A model generated the notes under the pieces. That model did not search any database and had not been told where the DNA came from. It saw nothing but the letters and a program-made list of their open reading frames with translations. Both the position numbers and the translations under genes were made by a program. This document shows, piece after piece, positions 14,541 through 25,050 of a stretch of DNA of 63,615 nucleotides. Source of the DNA: Kluyvera sichuanensis (GTDB lineage Bacteria; Pseudomonadota; Gammaproteobacteria; Enterobacterales; Enterobacteriaceae); assembly GCF_014218705.1 (NCBI RefSeq), contig NZ_JABBJF010000028.1:1-63615 (forward strand). Reading direction: 5' to 3'. Numbering within the stretch: position 1 is the first letter of the stretch; every line of letters begins with the position of its first letter.

Positions 14541-16214
14541 TTAGCCCTGCAGCAGAGACAGAACCTGCTGTGGAACCTGGTTCGCTTTAGCCAGCACGGA
14601 GTTACCGGCCTGCTGAATGATCTGCGCTTTAGACATGTTGGACACTTCGGTCGCATAGTCGGCGTCCTGAATACGGGACTGCGCTTCAGACAGGTTGGTG
14701 GTGGTGTTGTTCAGGTTAGTTACCGCGGAATCCAGACGGTTCTGGATAGCACCCAGGGAAGAACGGAATTTATCGATAGACGCGATAGCGTCATCCAGCG
14801 CTGCCAGTGGGTTGGTAGTTGCCTCAGATGCACTAGTCGTATTAGTTGTTAAGTTACCATTAGCACTTACATAGATAGATTTGCTGGTAGACGCATTTTC
14901 ACCGCTAGTAATTGTGCCATCAGCTTGAGCAAAATACTCAGCAGGAGTTTTGCTCACCTTCCCGTCGACTAAATACGCTGATGCAGCGGTGCCATCGGTG
15001 ACAGTATATGTCGATGGTAAAGTTACACCAACGGTTGCAGTATAAGTCTCATTTTTAACGGCATTAGCAAACGTTGAAGCATCAACAGAAATATCTACGC
15101 CATCAAAGCCATCGTTAGCCGCATTAGCGGTAAATGTGCCTTTATCTGTTGTAATGACTGTTTTTGCATTGGTGTTGTTTGCCATTAAGCCAGACAGTTT
15201 AGCCTGAGCATCAGTCCCGGCATTAGTTTTACTTAAGTTGCCTTTGCTATCAAGATAGAGAGCGGCACCATCATCAGCAGCAGTCAGGGAACCATCTTTA
15301 GCAATAATGACTTTCTGCTCTTGAGCAGTTGAACCATCGCCAATACTTACTGTTGCAGCAGTGGTACCACCCGCTTCAGGATTCAGGAACGCTGCCAGTT
15401 GGGTCGCGTCAACGGAAGATGAAGCCGTATATGTATTGGTATCTTTATGGTATGTGTACTCAACTGGCGTACCAGCAGTAGGTGCCGCACCAAAGCCAAC
15501 ATCTGCTTCCGTGGAAACTTTACTGCCATCAACACCAGCTACCGCATTCAAAATATCCGTGCTACTTGCAACGGCTTTATCAGCAATATATCTATTAACC
15601 CCAGCTGTAGTAACACCCGTATTATCCAGTTTTAAACCAACCATATCTTTAAGTGTGGCGGCGGTATTGGCTGTTTCACCTTTGCCATTCACGTTAAAAC
15701 CGGTCAGTTTCAGTGTAGAGGAGTCAATCTTTTTCAGGTCGATCGTGATGGTTTCGCCATCGTTAGCACCCACCTGAATTTTCATGGAACCGTCTTTGGA
15801 CAGTACGTTCACGCCGTTGAACTGGGTCTGACCGGATACGCGATCAATTTCGTCCAGACGGGATTTGATTTCGTCCTGAATGGAATCCAGGTCAGATTTA
15901 GAGTTAGTACCGGTGGTCGCCTGAACGGTCAGCTCACGTACACGCTGTAAGTTGTTGTTGATTTCAGACAGAGCACCTTCAGTGGTCTGCGCAACGGAGA
16001 TACCGTCGTTAGCGTTACGTGCAGCCTGAGTCAGGCCTTTGATGTTGGAGGTGAAACGGTTAGCAATCGCCTGACCCGCTGCGTCATCCTTCGCGCTGTT
16101 GATACGCAAGCCAGAAGACAGACGCTCGATAGAACTGGACAGAGCAGACTGGTTCTTGTTGATGTTGTTCTGAGTGATCAGCGAGAGGCTGTTGGTATTA
16201 ATGACTTGTGCCAT
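14541..16214 (-). CDS. fliC: Flagellin FliC
   Basis: 557 residues. Conserved D0/D1 N-terminus (MAQVINTNSLSLITQNNINK, RLSSGLRINSAKDDAAGQAI) and C-terminus (NNTTTNLSEAQSRIQDADYA, IIQQAGNSVLAKANQVPQQ) enclose a variable central D2/D3 region from about 178 to 470 rich in Thr, Ala, Ser and Asp. That central part is the surface-exposed H-antigen and is visibly richer in A and T than the flanks, the usual sign of antigenic exchange. Exported through the flagellar type III apparatus with the help of FliS. The gene is preceded by a sigma-28 promoter and ends at a strong terminator. Confidence 0.97.
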   Translation of the reverse strand: MAQVINTNSLSLITQNNINKNQSALSSSIERLSSGLRINSAKDDAAGQAIANRFTSNIKGLTQAARNANDGISVAQTTEGALSEINNNLQRVRELTVQATTGTNSKSDLDSIQDEIKSRLDEIDRVSGQTQFNGVNVLSKDGSMKIQVGANDGETITIDLKKIDSSTLKLTGFNVNGKGETANTAATLKDMVGLKLDNTGVTTAGVNRYIADKAVASSTDILNAVAGVDGSKVSTEADVGFGAAPTAGTPVEYTYHKDTNTYTASSSVDATQLAAFLNPEAGGTTAATVSIGDGSTAQEQKVIIAKDGSLTAADDGAALYLDSKGNLSKTNAGTDAQAKLSGLMANNTNAKTVITTDKGTFTANAANDGFDGVDISVDASTFANAVKNETYTATVGVTLPSTYTVTDGTAASAYLVDGKVSKTPAEYFAQADGTITSGENASTSKSIYVSANGNLTTNTTSASEATTNPLAALDDAIASIDKFRSSLGAIQNRLDSAVTNLNNTTTNLSEAQSRIQDADYATEVSNMSKAQIIQQAGNSVLAKANQVPQQVLSLLQG

Positions 16215-16290
16215 GATTCGTTATCCTATATTTCAAGTCGTTGATTACGTATTGGGTTTTCACCCGTCGGCTCAATCGCCGTCAAAGGTG

Positions 16291-16317
16291 TTATCGTCTG
16301 CCGTAAAACAACCTTTA
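16291..16317 (-). promoter_or_regulatory. Sigma-28 promoter of fliC
   Basis: Minus-strand TAAA (16314-16317), 15 nt, then GACGATAA (16291-16298), the same sequence arrangement as the E. coli fliC promoter. The start of transcription should be about 65 nt upstream of the fliC ATG. Confidence 0.9.
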
Positions 16318-16409
16318 GAATTTTTTTTACCAAACCCGCTTTTTTTTAGCCGCCGAAATACTCTTTTCTGTTGCCCTTATTCTCGCCATTAAAAAAAAAC
16401 AATTAAGCG

Positions 16410-16436
16410 TAAACTTTGACGCATTCAGGCCGATAA
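16410..16436 (+). promoter_or_regulatory. Sigma-28 promoter of fliDST
   Basis: TAAA (16410-16413), 15 nt, then GCCGATAA (16429-16436), an exact match to the FliA consensus, 44 nt upstream of the fliD start. Confidence 0.9.
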
Positions 16437-16479
16437 CCCAGACATTCATTCTACGTGTCGACACATTTAAGGAATAAAA

Positions 16480-17889
16480 ATGGCAAGTATTTCTTCATTG
16501 GGGATCGGATCCGGCCTGAAGCTGGGCGACATTCTGGATAGCCTGACCGCAGCTGAAAAAGCCACGTTAACGCCTATTACCAAACAGCAAACCTCCTACT
16601 CCGCTAAGCTCAGCGGCTACGGCACGTTGAAAAGCTCGCTGGAGGCGTTCCAGACCGCCAACACCGCGCTGTCTAAAGCGGACCTGTTTACCGCCACCAC
16701 AACGGCCAGCACCACTACCGCCTTTAGCGCCACCACCACCGGCAACGCCATTGCGGGTAAATACACCATTAGCGTGACCCAGCTGGCGCAGGCGCAAACG
16801 CTGACCACCAGTAAAACGCAGGCCGACAGCAAAACAGCCATCGCCACCAGCGACAGCGTCCTGACGATTCAACAGGGCGGCGACAAAAAGCCGGTGACCA
16901 TTGATATCAGCGCGGCAAACTCCTCGTTAGCCGGGATCCGCGATGCCATCAACAACGCCAAAGCGGGCGTCAGCGCCAGTATTATTAACGTCGGCGGGGC
17001 CTATCGCCTGTCAGTGACCTCGAATGACACCGGCAAAGATAACGCCATGACGCTCAGCGTCAGCGGCGACAGCGCGCTACAAAGCTTTATGGGCTATAAC
17101 GGCGTCAAAGACGGTGACGGCAACGGGATGACCGAGAGCGTGACGGCGCAAAACGCCAAGCTTACGGTGAATAACGTTGCGATTGAAAACAGCAGCAACA
17201 CCATCAGCGATGCGCTGGAAGATATTACGCTGAACCTCAATGACGTCACCAGCGGCAACCAGACGCTGACCATCACCCAGGATACGACAAAAGCGCAAGC
17301 GGCAGTAAAAGCGTGGGTGACGGCCTATAACGCCCTGCAGGATACGTTCAGCAGCCTGACCAAATACACCGCGGTTGACCCTGGCTCCGACAGCCAAAGC
17401 ACTAACAACGGCGCGCTGATTGGCGACACCACGCTGCGCACCATTCAGACCCAACTCAAGAGCGCGCTGAGCAATACGCTGAGTTCTTCTACTTACAAAA
17501 CGCTGGCCCAGATTGGTGTCACTTCTGACCCAAGCACCGGTCAACTGGAAGTCGATGACGACAAACTCAGCGCCGCGCTGAAAAAAGATTCCTCCGCCGT
17601 TGGCACGCTGATCGTCGGCGACGGCAAAAAAACCGGTATCACCACCACCATCGGCAGCAACCTGACCAGTTGGCTCTCCAGCACCGGGATCATCCAGGCC
17701 GCTAAAGATGGCGTCAGCAAAACGCTGAACAAACTGACCAAAGACTATAACGCCGCCAGCGATCTGATCGATCAGAAGGTCGCCCGTTATAAAGACCAAT
17801 TTACCCAACTGGACGTGCTGATGACCTCGTTAAATAACACCAGCAGCTATTTAACGCAGCAGTTCGAATCTACCAGCAGTTCCAAGTAA
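16480..17889 (+). CDS. fliD: Flagellar filament cap protein FliD
   Basis: 469 residues (E. coli 468). N-terminus MASISSLGIGSGLKLGDILD and the C-terminal LTKDYNAASDLIDQKVARYK with terminal helix are the conserved D0/D1 segments; the middle is variable. FliD forms the pentameric cap at the filament tip and promotes flagellin assembly. First gene of a fliDST operon with AAGGAAT ribosome site. Confidence 0.96.
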   Translation: MASISSLGIGSGLKLGDILDSLTAAEKATLTPITKQQTSYSAKLSGYGTLKSSLEAFQTANTALSKADLFTATTTASTTTAFSATTTGNAIAGKYTISVTQLAQAQTLTTSKTQADSKTAIATSDSVLTIQQGGDKKPVTIDISAANSSLAGIRDAINNAKAGVSASIINVGGAYRLSVTSNDTGKDNAMTLSVSGDSALQSFMGYNGVKDGDGNGMTESVTAQNAKLTVNNVAIENSSNTISDALEDITLNLNDVTSGNQTLTITQDTTKAQAAVKAWVTAYNALQDTFSSLTKYTAVDPGSDSQSTNNGALIGDTTLRTIQTQLKSALSNTLSSSTYKTLAQIGVTSDPSTGQLEVDDDKLSAALKKDSSAVGTLIVGDGKKTGITTTIGSNLTSWLSSTGIIQAAKDGVSKTLNKLTKDYNAASDLIDQKVARYKDQFTQLDVLMTSLNNTSSYLTQQFESTSSSK

Positions 17890-17913
17890 TCATTCTTAAC
17901 CAGGAGAGACATC

Positions 17914-18324
17914 ATGTACGGGGCAAAAGGTACGCAGGCCTACGCACAGATTGGAGTAGAAAGCGCCGTGATGAGCGCCAGCCAGCAGCAGCTTATCAGC
18001 ATGCTGTTCGACGGCGCGCTCAGCGCGCTGATTCGCGCCCGCCTGTTTATGCAGGATGGCAATCTGCAGGGTAAAGGGCTTTCCCTGTCGAAGGCGATCA
18101 ACATCATCGAAAATGGTCTGAAAATCGGCCTTGATGAAGAGAGCCGCGATGAGCTGACGCAGAATCTGTTAGCGCTCTACGCCTATATGGTGAGACGACT
18201 TCTGCAGGCCAACCTGCACAATGACACCGGTGCCGTTGAAGAGGTGGAAAACCTCATGCGCAATATCGCCGATGCCTGGAAGGAATCTCTGCTTACGCCT
18301 AACTTGATTCAGGACGCCGTCTAA
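17914..18324 (+). CDS. fliS: Flagellin export chaperone FliS
   Basis: 136 residues, four-helix-bundle protein beginning [20 protein letters not shown], with [20 protein letters not shown] and the conserved [16 protein letters not shown]. It binds the C-terminal disordered tail of FliC in the cytoplasm, prevents premature polymerisation and delivers flagellin to the export gate. Overlaps fliT by one base (TAATG). Confidence 0.96.
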   Translation: MYGAKGTQAYAQIGVESAVMSASQQQLISMLFDGALSALIRARLFMQDGNLQGKGLSLSKAINIIENGLKIGLDEESRDELTQNLLALYAYMVRRLLQANLHNDTGAVEEVENLMRNIADAWKESLLTPNLIQDAV

Positions 18325-18698
18325 TGAGCTATGCACCGCACCTTTATCTCGCGTACCAACATCTGGTCGAAAAAAGCAACAGGATGCTGCGACTTGCTAC
18401 GGAAGGACTATGGGATGAACTGATTGCCAGTGAAATGGAATACGTTAATGCGGTGCAAAAGATTGCTCAATTAACCCAGATAAGTGAACCTACCGACCCG
18501 GTTCAGGAGCAGCTTCGTCCGCTGCTGCGCACGGTACTGGATAATGAAAACACCGTAAAACGTCTGCTACAGGCGCGCATGGATGAACTGGCCAAACTGG
18601 TGGGGCAATCGTCGATCCAAAAGTCGGTGATGTCGACCTATGGCAAACAGGGGGGCCAGGTGCTGGTGCCTCAGGATAATGTCGATCTGAACCATTAA
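18324..18698 (+). CDS. fliT: Flagellar chaperone/regulator FliT
   Basis: 124 residues. An alpha-helical protein beginning [20 protein letters not shown], with [18 protein letters not shown] and [20 protein letters not shown]. It is the export chaperone for FliD and, when free, binds FlhDC and dampens class II expression. Start overlaps the fliS stop. In E. coli amyA follows; here the next gene is yedD on the other strand. Confidence 0.95.
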   Translation: MSYAPHLYLAYQHLVEKSNRMLRLATEGLWDELIASEMEYVNAVQKIAQLTQISEPTDPVQEQLRPLLRTVLDNENTVKRLLQARMDELAKLVGQSSIQKSVMSTYGKQGGQVLVPQDNVDLNH

Positions 18699-18704
18699 CA
18701 GGGT

Positions 18705-18733
18705 TCGCTCCGGCAACGGTTTGTGCCGGAGCG
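18705..18733. terminator. Hairpin between fliT and yedD
   Basis: Perfect stem TCGCTCCGGCA / TGCCGGAGCGA in the 43-bp gap between the convergent fliT and yedD. It lacks a T-run, so it may act as a bidirectional attenuator or RNA end stabiliser. Confidence 0.6.
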
Positions 18734-18741
18734 ACAGTGCC

Positions 18742-19155
18742 TTACGGCAGTACGGACGGCAGCGGCGCTTTGGTCAGCGCAGCGGCACATTCTACCGTTG
18801 GGCGTTCGACGCGCTGTAGCGTCATCCCATCATACTTCAACGTATTACCGTCACGCTTCACCGCGTAAACGTCCAGCTTATCGGTGACGTTATAGACGTC
18901 CGCATCACGTAGCATCAGTTTCCCCGGAACGGCAATCACACGCTGCCACTGGCGACAGTCCAGGGTATCACCATCACGGGTCACAATCAGGCTGCCCATC
19001 GCTTCGGGACTCACCAACGCGCTTTGCGGGCCAACCGACTGCCAGTACCCTGCCAGCCCCGCCGGTGCCGGGGCTTTTACCACGGCGGAGTAATCGGTGA
19101 TCTGCGCACAACCTGCCAGCGTTAACATCGCCGCCACAATGGCTAATTTTTTCAT
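18742..19155 (-). CDS. yedD: Lipoprotein YedD
   Basis: 137 residues from the ATG at 19155, which begins a lipoprotein signal (MKKLAIVAAMLTLAGC with lipobox LAGC, lipidated Cys16). The mature part (DYSAVVKAPAPAGLAGYWQS, GSLIVTRDGDTLDCRQWQRV) fits YedD of E. coli/Salmonella, an outer-membrane-anchored lipoprotein of unknown role. In E. coli it lies between amyA and yedE; here it lies directly between fliT and fliE. Confidence 0.88.
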   Translation of the reverse strand: MKKLAIVAAMLTLAGCAQITDYSAVVKAPAPAGLAGYWQSVGPQSALVSPEAMGSLIVTRDGDTLDCRQWQRVIAVPGKLMLRDADVYNVTDKLDVYAVKRDGNTLKYDGMTLQRVERPTVECAAALTKAPLPSVLP

Positions 19156-19288
19156 TATTCGTCCTGTTCCGGGAGAAAAAAACAGAAACATTATAGCGTT
19201 AAACCGACTACCGTTTCACGGTAATTGACCATTGCGTGGAGAGTTGAGAAATGAAAGGAATAATCAGAAAGGAGGATTACCGTTGAAG

Positions 19289-19314
19289 GCCGGATAAGCG
19301 AAACGCCATCCGGC
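19289..19314. repeat. REP element
   Basis: GCCGGATAAGCG-AAA-CGCCATCCGGC, the typical enterobacterial repetitive extragenic palindrome, between yedD and fliE. Confidence 0.8.
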
Positions 19315-19338
19315 ACCGTTTTCGGGACGGACTAACGA

Positions 19339-19650
19339 TTAAACCTGCATAGCCATCACGTCCTGATACGCACTCACCAGCTTATTGCGCACCTGAATCC
19401 CCATCTGCAGCGAGACCGACGCTTTTTGCAAGTCGGTCATCACATCGTTCAGCGCGATGCCCGGCTCTCCCAGCGAAAACTTCTCCGCCTGCGCCTTCGC
19501 GCTGTTTTGCGTTTCGCTCACCCGATCCAACGCGGCGTGAAGCTGCCCGGCAAAGCTGATGCTTGGTTGCGTATCCACGCTCTGATTGCGCGCCATCGCC
19601 GCCGTGGCTTGCAGCTGTGACAGAACACCTTCAATACCCTGAATCGCCAT
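19339..19650 (-). CDS. fliE: Flagellar hook-basal body protein FliE
   Basis: 103 residues (E. coli 104). Recognised by [58 protein letters not shown] and [15 protein letters not shown]. FliE joins the MS ring to the proximal rod and is an export substrate. Transcribed divergently from fliF, with the FlhDC-like box between them. Confidence 0.96.
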   Translation of the reverse strand: MAIQGIEGVLSQLQATAAMARNQSVDTQPSISFAGQLHAALDRVSETQNSAKAQAEKFSLGEPGIALNDVMTDLQKASVSLQMGIQVRNKLVSAYQDVMAMQV

Positions 19651-19708
19651 ATGAACTCCCGGATTGTGTTTAACCTGGGAACGAGCTTACCAGTTTGTCA
19701 ATAAGATA

Positions 19709-19750
19709 AAGGCGCTAAATAGCACCATAAAAACGGGTTATTTGGCCCAT
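19709..19750. promoter_or_regulatory. FlhDC-like box between fliE and fliF
   Basis: An inverted pair, AAGGCGCTAAATAGC (19709-19723) and GGGTTATTTGGCCCA (19735-19749), separated by 11 bp. This resembles the FlhD4C2 site (AATGGCAGAAATAGCG and its inverse). It is placed to activate both the fliE and fliFGHIJK transcripts. Confidence 0.65.
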
Positions 19751-19865
19751 CAAATTTCCTAAAGGAACAAATAATGGCATGGCTATCTTTATGTGTTCTG
19801 ACCTGGGAGTCTGCTTTGTTTTCGTTAACGTTTAACGCCATTGATCAGGATCGACGAGGTGCGCA

Positions 19866-21536
19866 ATGAGCGCGAGTGCTACGGCTACGCCACAAAATAA
19901 AACCTTAGAGTGGGTCAACCGCCTGCGCGCGAATCCTAAAATTCCACTGATGGTCGCCAGCGCAGCTGCGGTGGCCGTACTGGTGGCGATGGTGCTGTGG
20001 GCAAAAACCCCAGACTATCGCACGCTGTTCAGCAACCTGTCCGATCAGGACGGCGGCGCTATCGTCACGCAGTTAACCCAGATGAACGTCCCCTACCGCT
20101 TTGCCGATAACGGCGGCGCGCTGGAAGTGCCTGCGGATAAAGTTCACGAACTGCGTCTGCGTCTGGCGCAGATCGGCCTGCCGAAGGGCGGCGCGGTCGG
20201 CTTTGAACTGCTCGATCAGGAAAAATTCGGCATCAGCCAGTTTAGCGAGCAGGTGAACTACCAGCGCGCGCTGGAGGGCGAACTGGCCCGTACCATTGAA
20301 ACCCTCGGCCCGGTAAAAAGCGCCCGCGTGCATTTAGCCATGCCGAAGCCGTCGCTGTTCGTCCGTGAACAAAAATCCCCTTCCGCCTCCATCACCGTCA
20401 ACCTGGAACCGGGTCGCGCGCTTGATGAAGGCCAGATTTCTGCCGTGGTGCATCTGGTTTCCAGCGCCGTAGCGGGTTTACCGCCGGGTAACGTGACGCT
20501 GGTCGATCAGGGGGGTCACCTGCTGACCCAGTCTAACACCAACGCCCGCGACCTCAACGATGCGCAGTTAAAATACACGGCCGACGTGGAAGGCCGCGTT
20601 CAGCGCCGTATCGAAGCGATTCTGGGGCCGATTGTCGGCAACGGCAACGTCCATGCGCAGGTTACCGCCCAGCTTAACTTCGACAATAAAGAGCAAACCG
20701 ACGAGCAGTATCGCCCGAACGGCGATGCCAGCCAGGCAGCGGTGCGTTCCCGTCAGGTCAGCGAAAGCGATCAGGTAGGCAGCCCTTATCCGGGCGGCGT
20801 ACCGGGCGCCTTAGCCAACACGCCCGCCCCGGCACCTTCTGCGCCGATCGCCACGCCGCCAGCCAATCAAGCTAACGGCCAGACCGCCGCGAACCGGAAT
20901 ACCACCACCACCGGTCCGCGCAATACGCAGCGCAATGAAACCAGCAACTACGAGCTTGACCGCACCATCATGCACACCAAGAAAAACGTCGGCGATGTCC
21001 AGCGTCTGTCGGTGGCCGTGGTGGTCAACTATCGCAATCTGCCGGACGGGAAACCGCTGCCGCTGACCAGCGATCAGATGAAGCAGATTGAAGATCTGAC
21101 CCGCGAGGCGATGGGCTTCTCCACCACCCGTGGCGACACCCTGAACGTGGTTAACTCACCGTTTAATGAAACCGATGAAAGCGGCGGCGAACTGCCGTTC
21201 TGGAAGCAGCAGTCGTTTATCGATCAGCTGTTGTCCGCCGGTCGTTGGTTACTGGTGCTGATTGTCGCCTGGCTGCTGTGGCGTAAAGCGATTAAACCGC
21301 AGCTCCAGCGCCGCGAAGCCATCGCGCTGGCAGCCGCCGAACAGACGAAAGTCCGGCAGGAAACGCAGCAAGCCGTTGAGGTTCGCCTCAGCAAAGATGA
21401 GCAGACACAGCAGCGCCGCGCTAACCAGCGCCTGGGTGCTGAGGTCATGAGCCAACGTATCCGCGAAATGTCTGATAACGATCCGCGCGTCGTGGCGCTG
21501 GTCATTCGCCAATGGATGAATAACGACCATGAGTAA
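19866..21536 (+). CDS. fliF: Flagellar MS-ring protein FliF
   Basis: 556 residues. A transmembrane helix near residues 27-48 ([18 protein letters not shown]), a YscJ-like periplasmic domain ([20 protein letters not shown]), a second transmembrane helix near 448-466 ([12 protein letters not shown]) and a cytoplasmic C-terminal tail that binds FliG ([20 protein letters not shown]). It forms the MS ring in the inner membrane around the export gate. The central 275-350 region is a Pro/Ala/Asn-rich linker of variable length. Overlaps fliG by 8 bp. Confidence 0.97.
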   Translation: MSASATATPQNKTLEWVNRLRANPKIPLMVASAAAVAVLVAMVLWAKTPDYRTLFSNLSDQDGGAIVTQLTQMNVPYRFADNGGALEVPADKVHELRLRLAQIGLPKGGAVGFELLDQEKFGISQFSEQVNYQRALEGELARTIETLGPVKSARVHLAMPKPSLFVREQKSPSASITVNLEPGRALDEGQISAVVHLVSSAVAGLPPGNVTLVDQGGHLLTQSNTNARDLNDAQLKYTADVEGRVQRRIEAILGPIVGNGNVHAQVTAQLNFDNKEQTDEQYRPNGDASQAAVRSRQVSESDQVGSPYPGGVPGALANTPAPAPSAPIATPPANQANGQTAANRNTTTTGPRNTQRNETSNYELDRTIMHTKKNVGDVQRLSVAVVVNYRNLPDGKPLPLTSDQMKQIEDLTREAMGFSTTRGDTLNVVNSPFNETDESGGELPFWKQQSFIDQLLSAGRWLLVLIVAWLLWRKAIKPQLQRREAIALAAAEQTKVRQETQQAVEVRLSKDEQTQQRRANQRLGAEVMSQRIREMSDNDPRVVALVIRQWMNNDHE

Positions 21537-22524
21537 CCTTTCTGGAATCGATAAAAGCGTCATTCTGCTGATGACGATTGGCGAAGACCGCGCGGCGGAG
21601 GTGTTTAAGCACCTCAGCACCCGCGAAGTACAGCAGTTGAGTACCGCAATGGCGGGCGTAAAGCAGATCTCCAATCAGCAACTGACCGATGTACTGTCGG
21701 AGTTTGAACAAGAAGCCGAGCAGTTCGCGGCGCTCAGCGTCAACGCCAACGAATATCTGCGTACGGTGCTGGTAAAAGCGCTGGGCGAAGAGCGTGCTGC
21801 CAGCCTGCTGGAGGATATTCTCGAAACCCGCGAAACCACCAGCGGCATCGAAACCCTCAACTTTATGGAGCCGCAGAGCGCCGCCGATATTATTCGCGAC
21901 GAGCACCCGCAGATTATCGCCACCATCCTCGTGCACCTCAAACGTGCTCAGGCGGCAGATATTCTGGCGCTGTTCGACGAGCGTCTGCGTCACGATGTGA
22001 TGCTGCGTATCGCCACCTTCGGCGGCGTGCAGCCGGCGGCGCTAGCGGAGCTGACCGAAGTGCTGAACAACCTGCTCGACGGCCAGAACCTCAAGCGCAG
22101 CAAAATGGGCGGCGTGAGAACGGCGGCCGAAATTATCAACCTGATGAAAACGCAGCAGGAAGAAGCGGTCATCACCGCGGTACGCGAATTCGACGGCGAT
22201 CTGGCGCAGAAAATCATCGACGAGATGTTCCTGTTCGAAAACCTGGTCGAGGTCGACGATCGCAGCATCCAGCGCCTGCTGCAGGAAGTGGACTCCGAAT
22301 CGCTGCTCATTGCTCTCAAAGGCTCCGAGCCGCCGTTGCGCGAGAAGTTCCTGCGCAATATGTCCCAGCGTGCGGCCGACATTCTGCGCGACGATCTGGC
22401 AAACCGTGGCCCGGTCCGTCTGTCTCAGGTCGAGAACGAACAGAAAGCCATCCTGCTTATTGTGCGTCGTCTGGCCGAAACCGGCGAGATGGTGATTGGC
22501 AGCGGAGACGACACCTATGTCTGA
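21529..22524 (+). CDS. fliG: Flagellar motor switch protein FliG
   Basis: 331 residues, as in E. coli. The N-terminal domain ([20 protein letters not shown]) binds FliF, the middle domain has the EHPQ motif ([19 protein letters not shown]) for FliM, and the C-terminal torque helix has charged residues ([40 protein letters not shown]) that interact with MotA. Ends with overlap into fliH. Confidence 0.97.
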   Translation: MSNLSGIDKSVILLMTIGEDRAAEVFKHLSTREVQQLSTAMAGVKQISNQQLTDVLSEFEQEAEQFAALSVNANEYLRTVLVKALGEERAASLLEDILETRETTSGIETLNFMEPQSAADIIRDEHPQIIATILVHLKRAQAADILALFDERLRHDVMLRIATFGGVQPAALAELTEVLNNLLDGQNLKRSKMGGVRTAAEIINLMKTQQEEAVITAVREFDGDLAQKIIDEMFLFENLVEVDDRSIQRLLQEVDSESLLIALKGSEPPLREKFLRNMSQRAADILRDDLANRGPVRLSQVENEQKAILLIVRRLAETGEMVIGSGDDTYV

Positions 22525-23215
22525 TACCACGCCGTGGAAAGTCTGGCAGCCTGACGATCTCTCGCCGCCGATGGAGATGGAGTTTACCCCGCTCTCCCTC
22601 GACGAGCCGAGTGACGAGCAGGAGGAGATCTCCGCTGAACAGCTTCAACAGCAGCAGTTGGCTCAGTTACAGATTCAGGCCCACGAACAGGGCTACCAGG
22701 CCGGGCTGCATGAAGGTCATGCCGCCGGTCAGCAGCAGGGTTATCAAGAAGGTCTGGCGCAGGGGCTCGAACAGGGTCTGGTACAGGCCAAACAGGAGCA
22801 GGCCCCTATTCACGCCCGAATGCAGCAGTTGGCAAGCGAGTTTCAGCATACGCTGGATACCCTCGACAGCGTGATTGCTTCGCGCCTGATGCAGATGGCG
22901 CTGGAAGCGGCGCGACAGATTGTCGGCCAGGTACCGGTAGTGGATAACACCGCGCTGATTAAGCAGATCCAGGCGCTGTTGCAGCAGGAACCGCTGTTCA
23001 GCGGCAAACCGCAGCTGCGCGTCAGCCCGGAAGATTTACCGCGCGTTGAGGAGATGCTCGGCGCCACGCTCAACCTGCACGGCTGGCGGCTGCGCGGCGA
23101 CCCAACGCTGCACCCCGGCGGCTGCAAAGTCTCCGCTGATGAAGGCGATCTCGATGCCAGCGTAGCCACGCGATGGCAGGAACTGTGCCGCCTGGCGGCA
23201 CCGGGAGCCTGCTGA
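22517..23215 (+). CDS. fliH: Flagellar export ATPase regulator FliH
   Basis: 232 residues from the ATG at 22517. A tryptophan-rich start ([11 protein letters not shown]) that anchors to FlhA/FliN is followed by a long helical segment with Gly-x3-Gly repeats ([34 protein letters not shown]). The C-terminal V1-stator-like domain ([20 protein letters not shown]) binds FliI. It is a regulator and stator of the FliI ATPase. Overlaps fliG by 8 bp and fliI by one base. Confidence 0.95.
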   Translation: MSDTTPWKVWQPDDLSPPMEMEFTPLSLDEPSDEQEEISAEQLQQQQLAQLQIQAHEQGYQAGLHEGHAAGQQQGYQEGLAQGLEQGLVQAKQEQAPIHARMQQLASEFQHTLDTLDSVIASRLMQMALEAARQIVGQVPVVDNTALIKQIQALLQQEPLFSGKPQLRVSPEDLPRVEEMLGATLNLHGWRLRGDPTLHPGGCKVSADEGDLDASVATRWQELCRLAAPGAC

Positions 23216-24585
23216 TGACCGTGCGTCTGACCCGCTGGCTGAATACGCTCGACAATTTCGAAGCGCGCATCGCGCAGCTGCCTGCCGTGCGCCGCTACGG
23301 TCGCCTGACTCGCGCTACCGGGCTAGTGCTGGAAGCCACCGGGCTACAGCTACCGCTTGGCGCGACCTGCATTATTGAGCGCCAGCAAGGGGCAGAGATG
23401 CAGGAAGTGGAGGCCGAAGTGGTCGGCTTCAACGGTCATCGCCTGTTCTTGATGCCCCTCGAAGAGGTGGAAGGCATTCTGCCCGGCGCACGCGTCTATG
23501 CCCGCAATATTGCTGGCGACGGCCTGCAAAGCGGCAAACAGCTACCGCTTGGCCCGGCGCTGCTGGGCCGCGTACTCGACGGCAGCGGCAAACCGCTCGA
23601 CGGCCTGCCATCACCCGACACCACCGAAACCGGGGCGCTGATCACCGCGCCGTTTAACCCCTTACAGCGCACGCCGATTGAGCACGTGCTGGATACCGGC
23701 GTGCGGCCAATCAACGCCCTGCTCACCGTCGGGCGCGGCCAGCGTATGGGGCTGTTTGCTGGTTCCGGCGTCGGTAAGAGCGTGCTGCTCGGCATGATGG
23801 CCCGCTATACCCGCGCCGACGTGATTGTCGTCGGGCTTATCGGCGAACGTGGCCGTGAAGTGAAAGACTTTATCGAGAACATTCTTGGCACCGAAGGCCG
23901 CGCGCGTTCGGTAGTCATTGCCGCCCCGGCGGACGTCTCTCCCCTGCTGCGTATGCAGGGTGCCGCCTACGCCACCCGCGTGGCGGAAGATTTCCGTGAC
24001 CGCGGTCAGCACGTCCTGCTGATCATGGATTCCCTGACCCGCTACGCCATGGCGCAACGTGAGATCGCACTGGCGATCGGCGAACCGCCGGCCACCAAAG
24101 GCTATCCGCCTTCCGTGTTCGCCAAACTGCCCGCGCTGGTTGAACGTGCGGGCAACGGCATCACCGGCGGCGGTTCAATCACCGCGTTTTATACCGTACT
24201 GACCGAAGGCGACGATCAGCAGGATCCGATTGCCGACTCCGCGCGCGCCATCCTTGATGGTCATATCGTGCTGTCGCGTCGGCTGGCAGAGGCCGGGCAC
24301 TATCCGGCGATTGATATTGAAGCGTCAATCAGTCGTGCAATGACCGCGCTCATCAGCGAAGAGCATTACGCTCGGGTGCGCAACTTTAAGCAGCTGCTCT
24401 CGAGCTTCCAGCGTAACCGCGACCTGATAAGCGTCGGCGCGTACGCCAAGGGCAGCGATCCGATGCTCGACAGGGCCATTACGCTCTGGCCGCATCTGGA
24501 AGCATTTTTACAGCAAGGCATTCTTGAAAAAGCAGACTGGGAATCGTCAATCCAGGCCCTGGAATTGATCTTCCCATCGTCATAG
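23215..24585 (+). CDS. fliI: Flagellum-specific ATP synthase FliI
   Basis: 456 residues, starting at the ATG fused to the fliH stop (TGATG). F1-beta-like ATPase with Walker [14 protein letters not shown] (~180), Walker [14 protein letters not shown] (~275) and a [16 protein letters not shown] catalytic region. Forms a hexamer at the export gate with FliH and FliJ and drives protein export. Confidence 0.97.
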   Translation: MTVRLTRWLNTLDNFEARIAQLPAVRRYGRLTRATGLVLEATGLQLPLGATCIIERQQGAEMQEVEAEVVGFNGHRLFLMPLEEVEGILPGARVYARNIAGDGLQSGKQLPLGPALLGRVLDGSGKPLDGLPSPDTTETGALITAPFNPLQRTPIEHVLDTGVRPINALLTVGRGQRMGLFAGSGVGKSVLLGMMARYTRADVIVVGLIGERGREVKDFIENILGTEGRARSVVIAAPADVSPLLRMQGAAYATRVAEDFRDRGQHVLLIMDSLTRYAMAQREIALAIGEPPATKGYPPSVFAKLPALVERAGNGITGGGSITAFYTVLTEGDDQQDPIADSARAILDGHIVLSRRLAEAGHYPAIDIEASISRAMTALISEEHYARVRNFKQLLSSFQRNRDLISVGAYAKGSDPMLDRAITLWPHLEAFLQQGILEKADWESSIQALELIFPSS

Positions 24586-24606
24586 TGAAGCAAGAGGATC
24601 ACAAAT

Positions 24607-25050
24607 ATGGCGCAGCACGGTGCATTAGCAACGCTGAAAGAATTGGCAGAAACCGACGTGGACAACGCCGCCCTGGTACTGGGCGAAATGCGCCGCGGCT
24701 GCCAGCAGGCGGAAGAGCAGCTCAAGATGTTGATGGACTATCAACTGGAATACCAGAACAGCCTGAACAACGACATGACGCAGGGCATTGCCAGCCTGCG
24801 ATGGCAGAACTACCAGCAGTTTATCCAGACGCTGGAAAAAGCCATCGATCAGCACCGTCAGCAGTTGGTTCAGTGGAATAACAAAGTGGAGCAGGCGCTG
24901 AACTTCTGGCGCGAGAAAAAACAGCGCTTGCAGGCATGGCAAACGCTCCAGGACCGTCAAGCCTCTGCCGCGCTGCTGGCAGAAAACCGTCTTGATCAGA
25001 AAAAAATGGATGAGTTTGCCCAACGCGCAACCTTGAGGAAACCCGAATGA
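24607..25050 (+). CDS. fliJ: Flagellar export coiled-coil protein FliJ
   Basis: 147 residues, almost entirely an antiparallel coiled coil ([60 protein letters not shown]). FliJ is the gamma-like stalk of the export ATPase and carries chaperone-escorted cargo to FlhA. ATGA overlap with fliK. Confidence 0.95.
   Translation: MAQHGALATLKELAETDVDNAALVLGEMRRGCQQAEEQLKMLMDYQLEYQNSLNNDMTQGIASLRWQNYQQFIQTLEKAIDQHRQQLVQWNNKVEQALNFWREKKQRLQAWQTLQDRQASAALLAENRLDQKKMDEFAQRATLRKPE

Noticed and set aside
17077..17808. 243-codon minus-strand frame within fliD
   Set aside because: Antisense to fliD; composition follows the codon pattern of the real gene.
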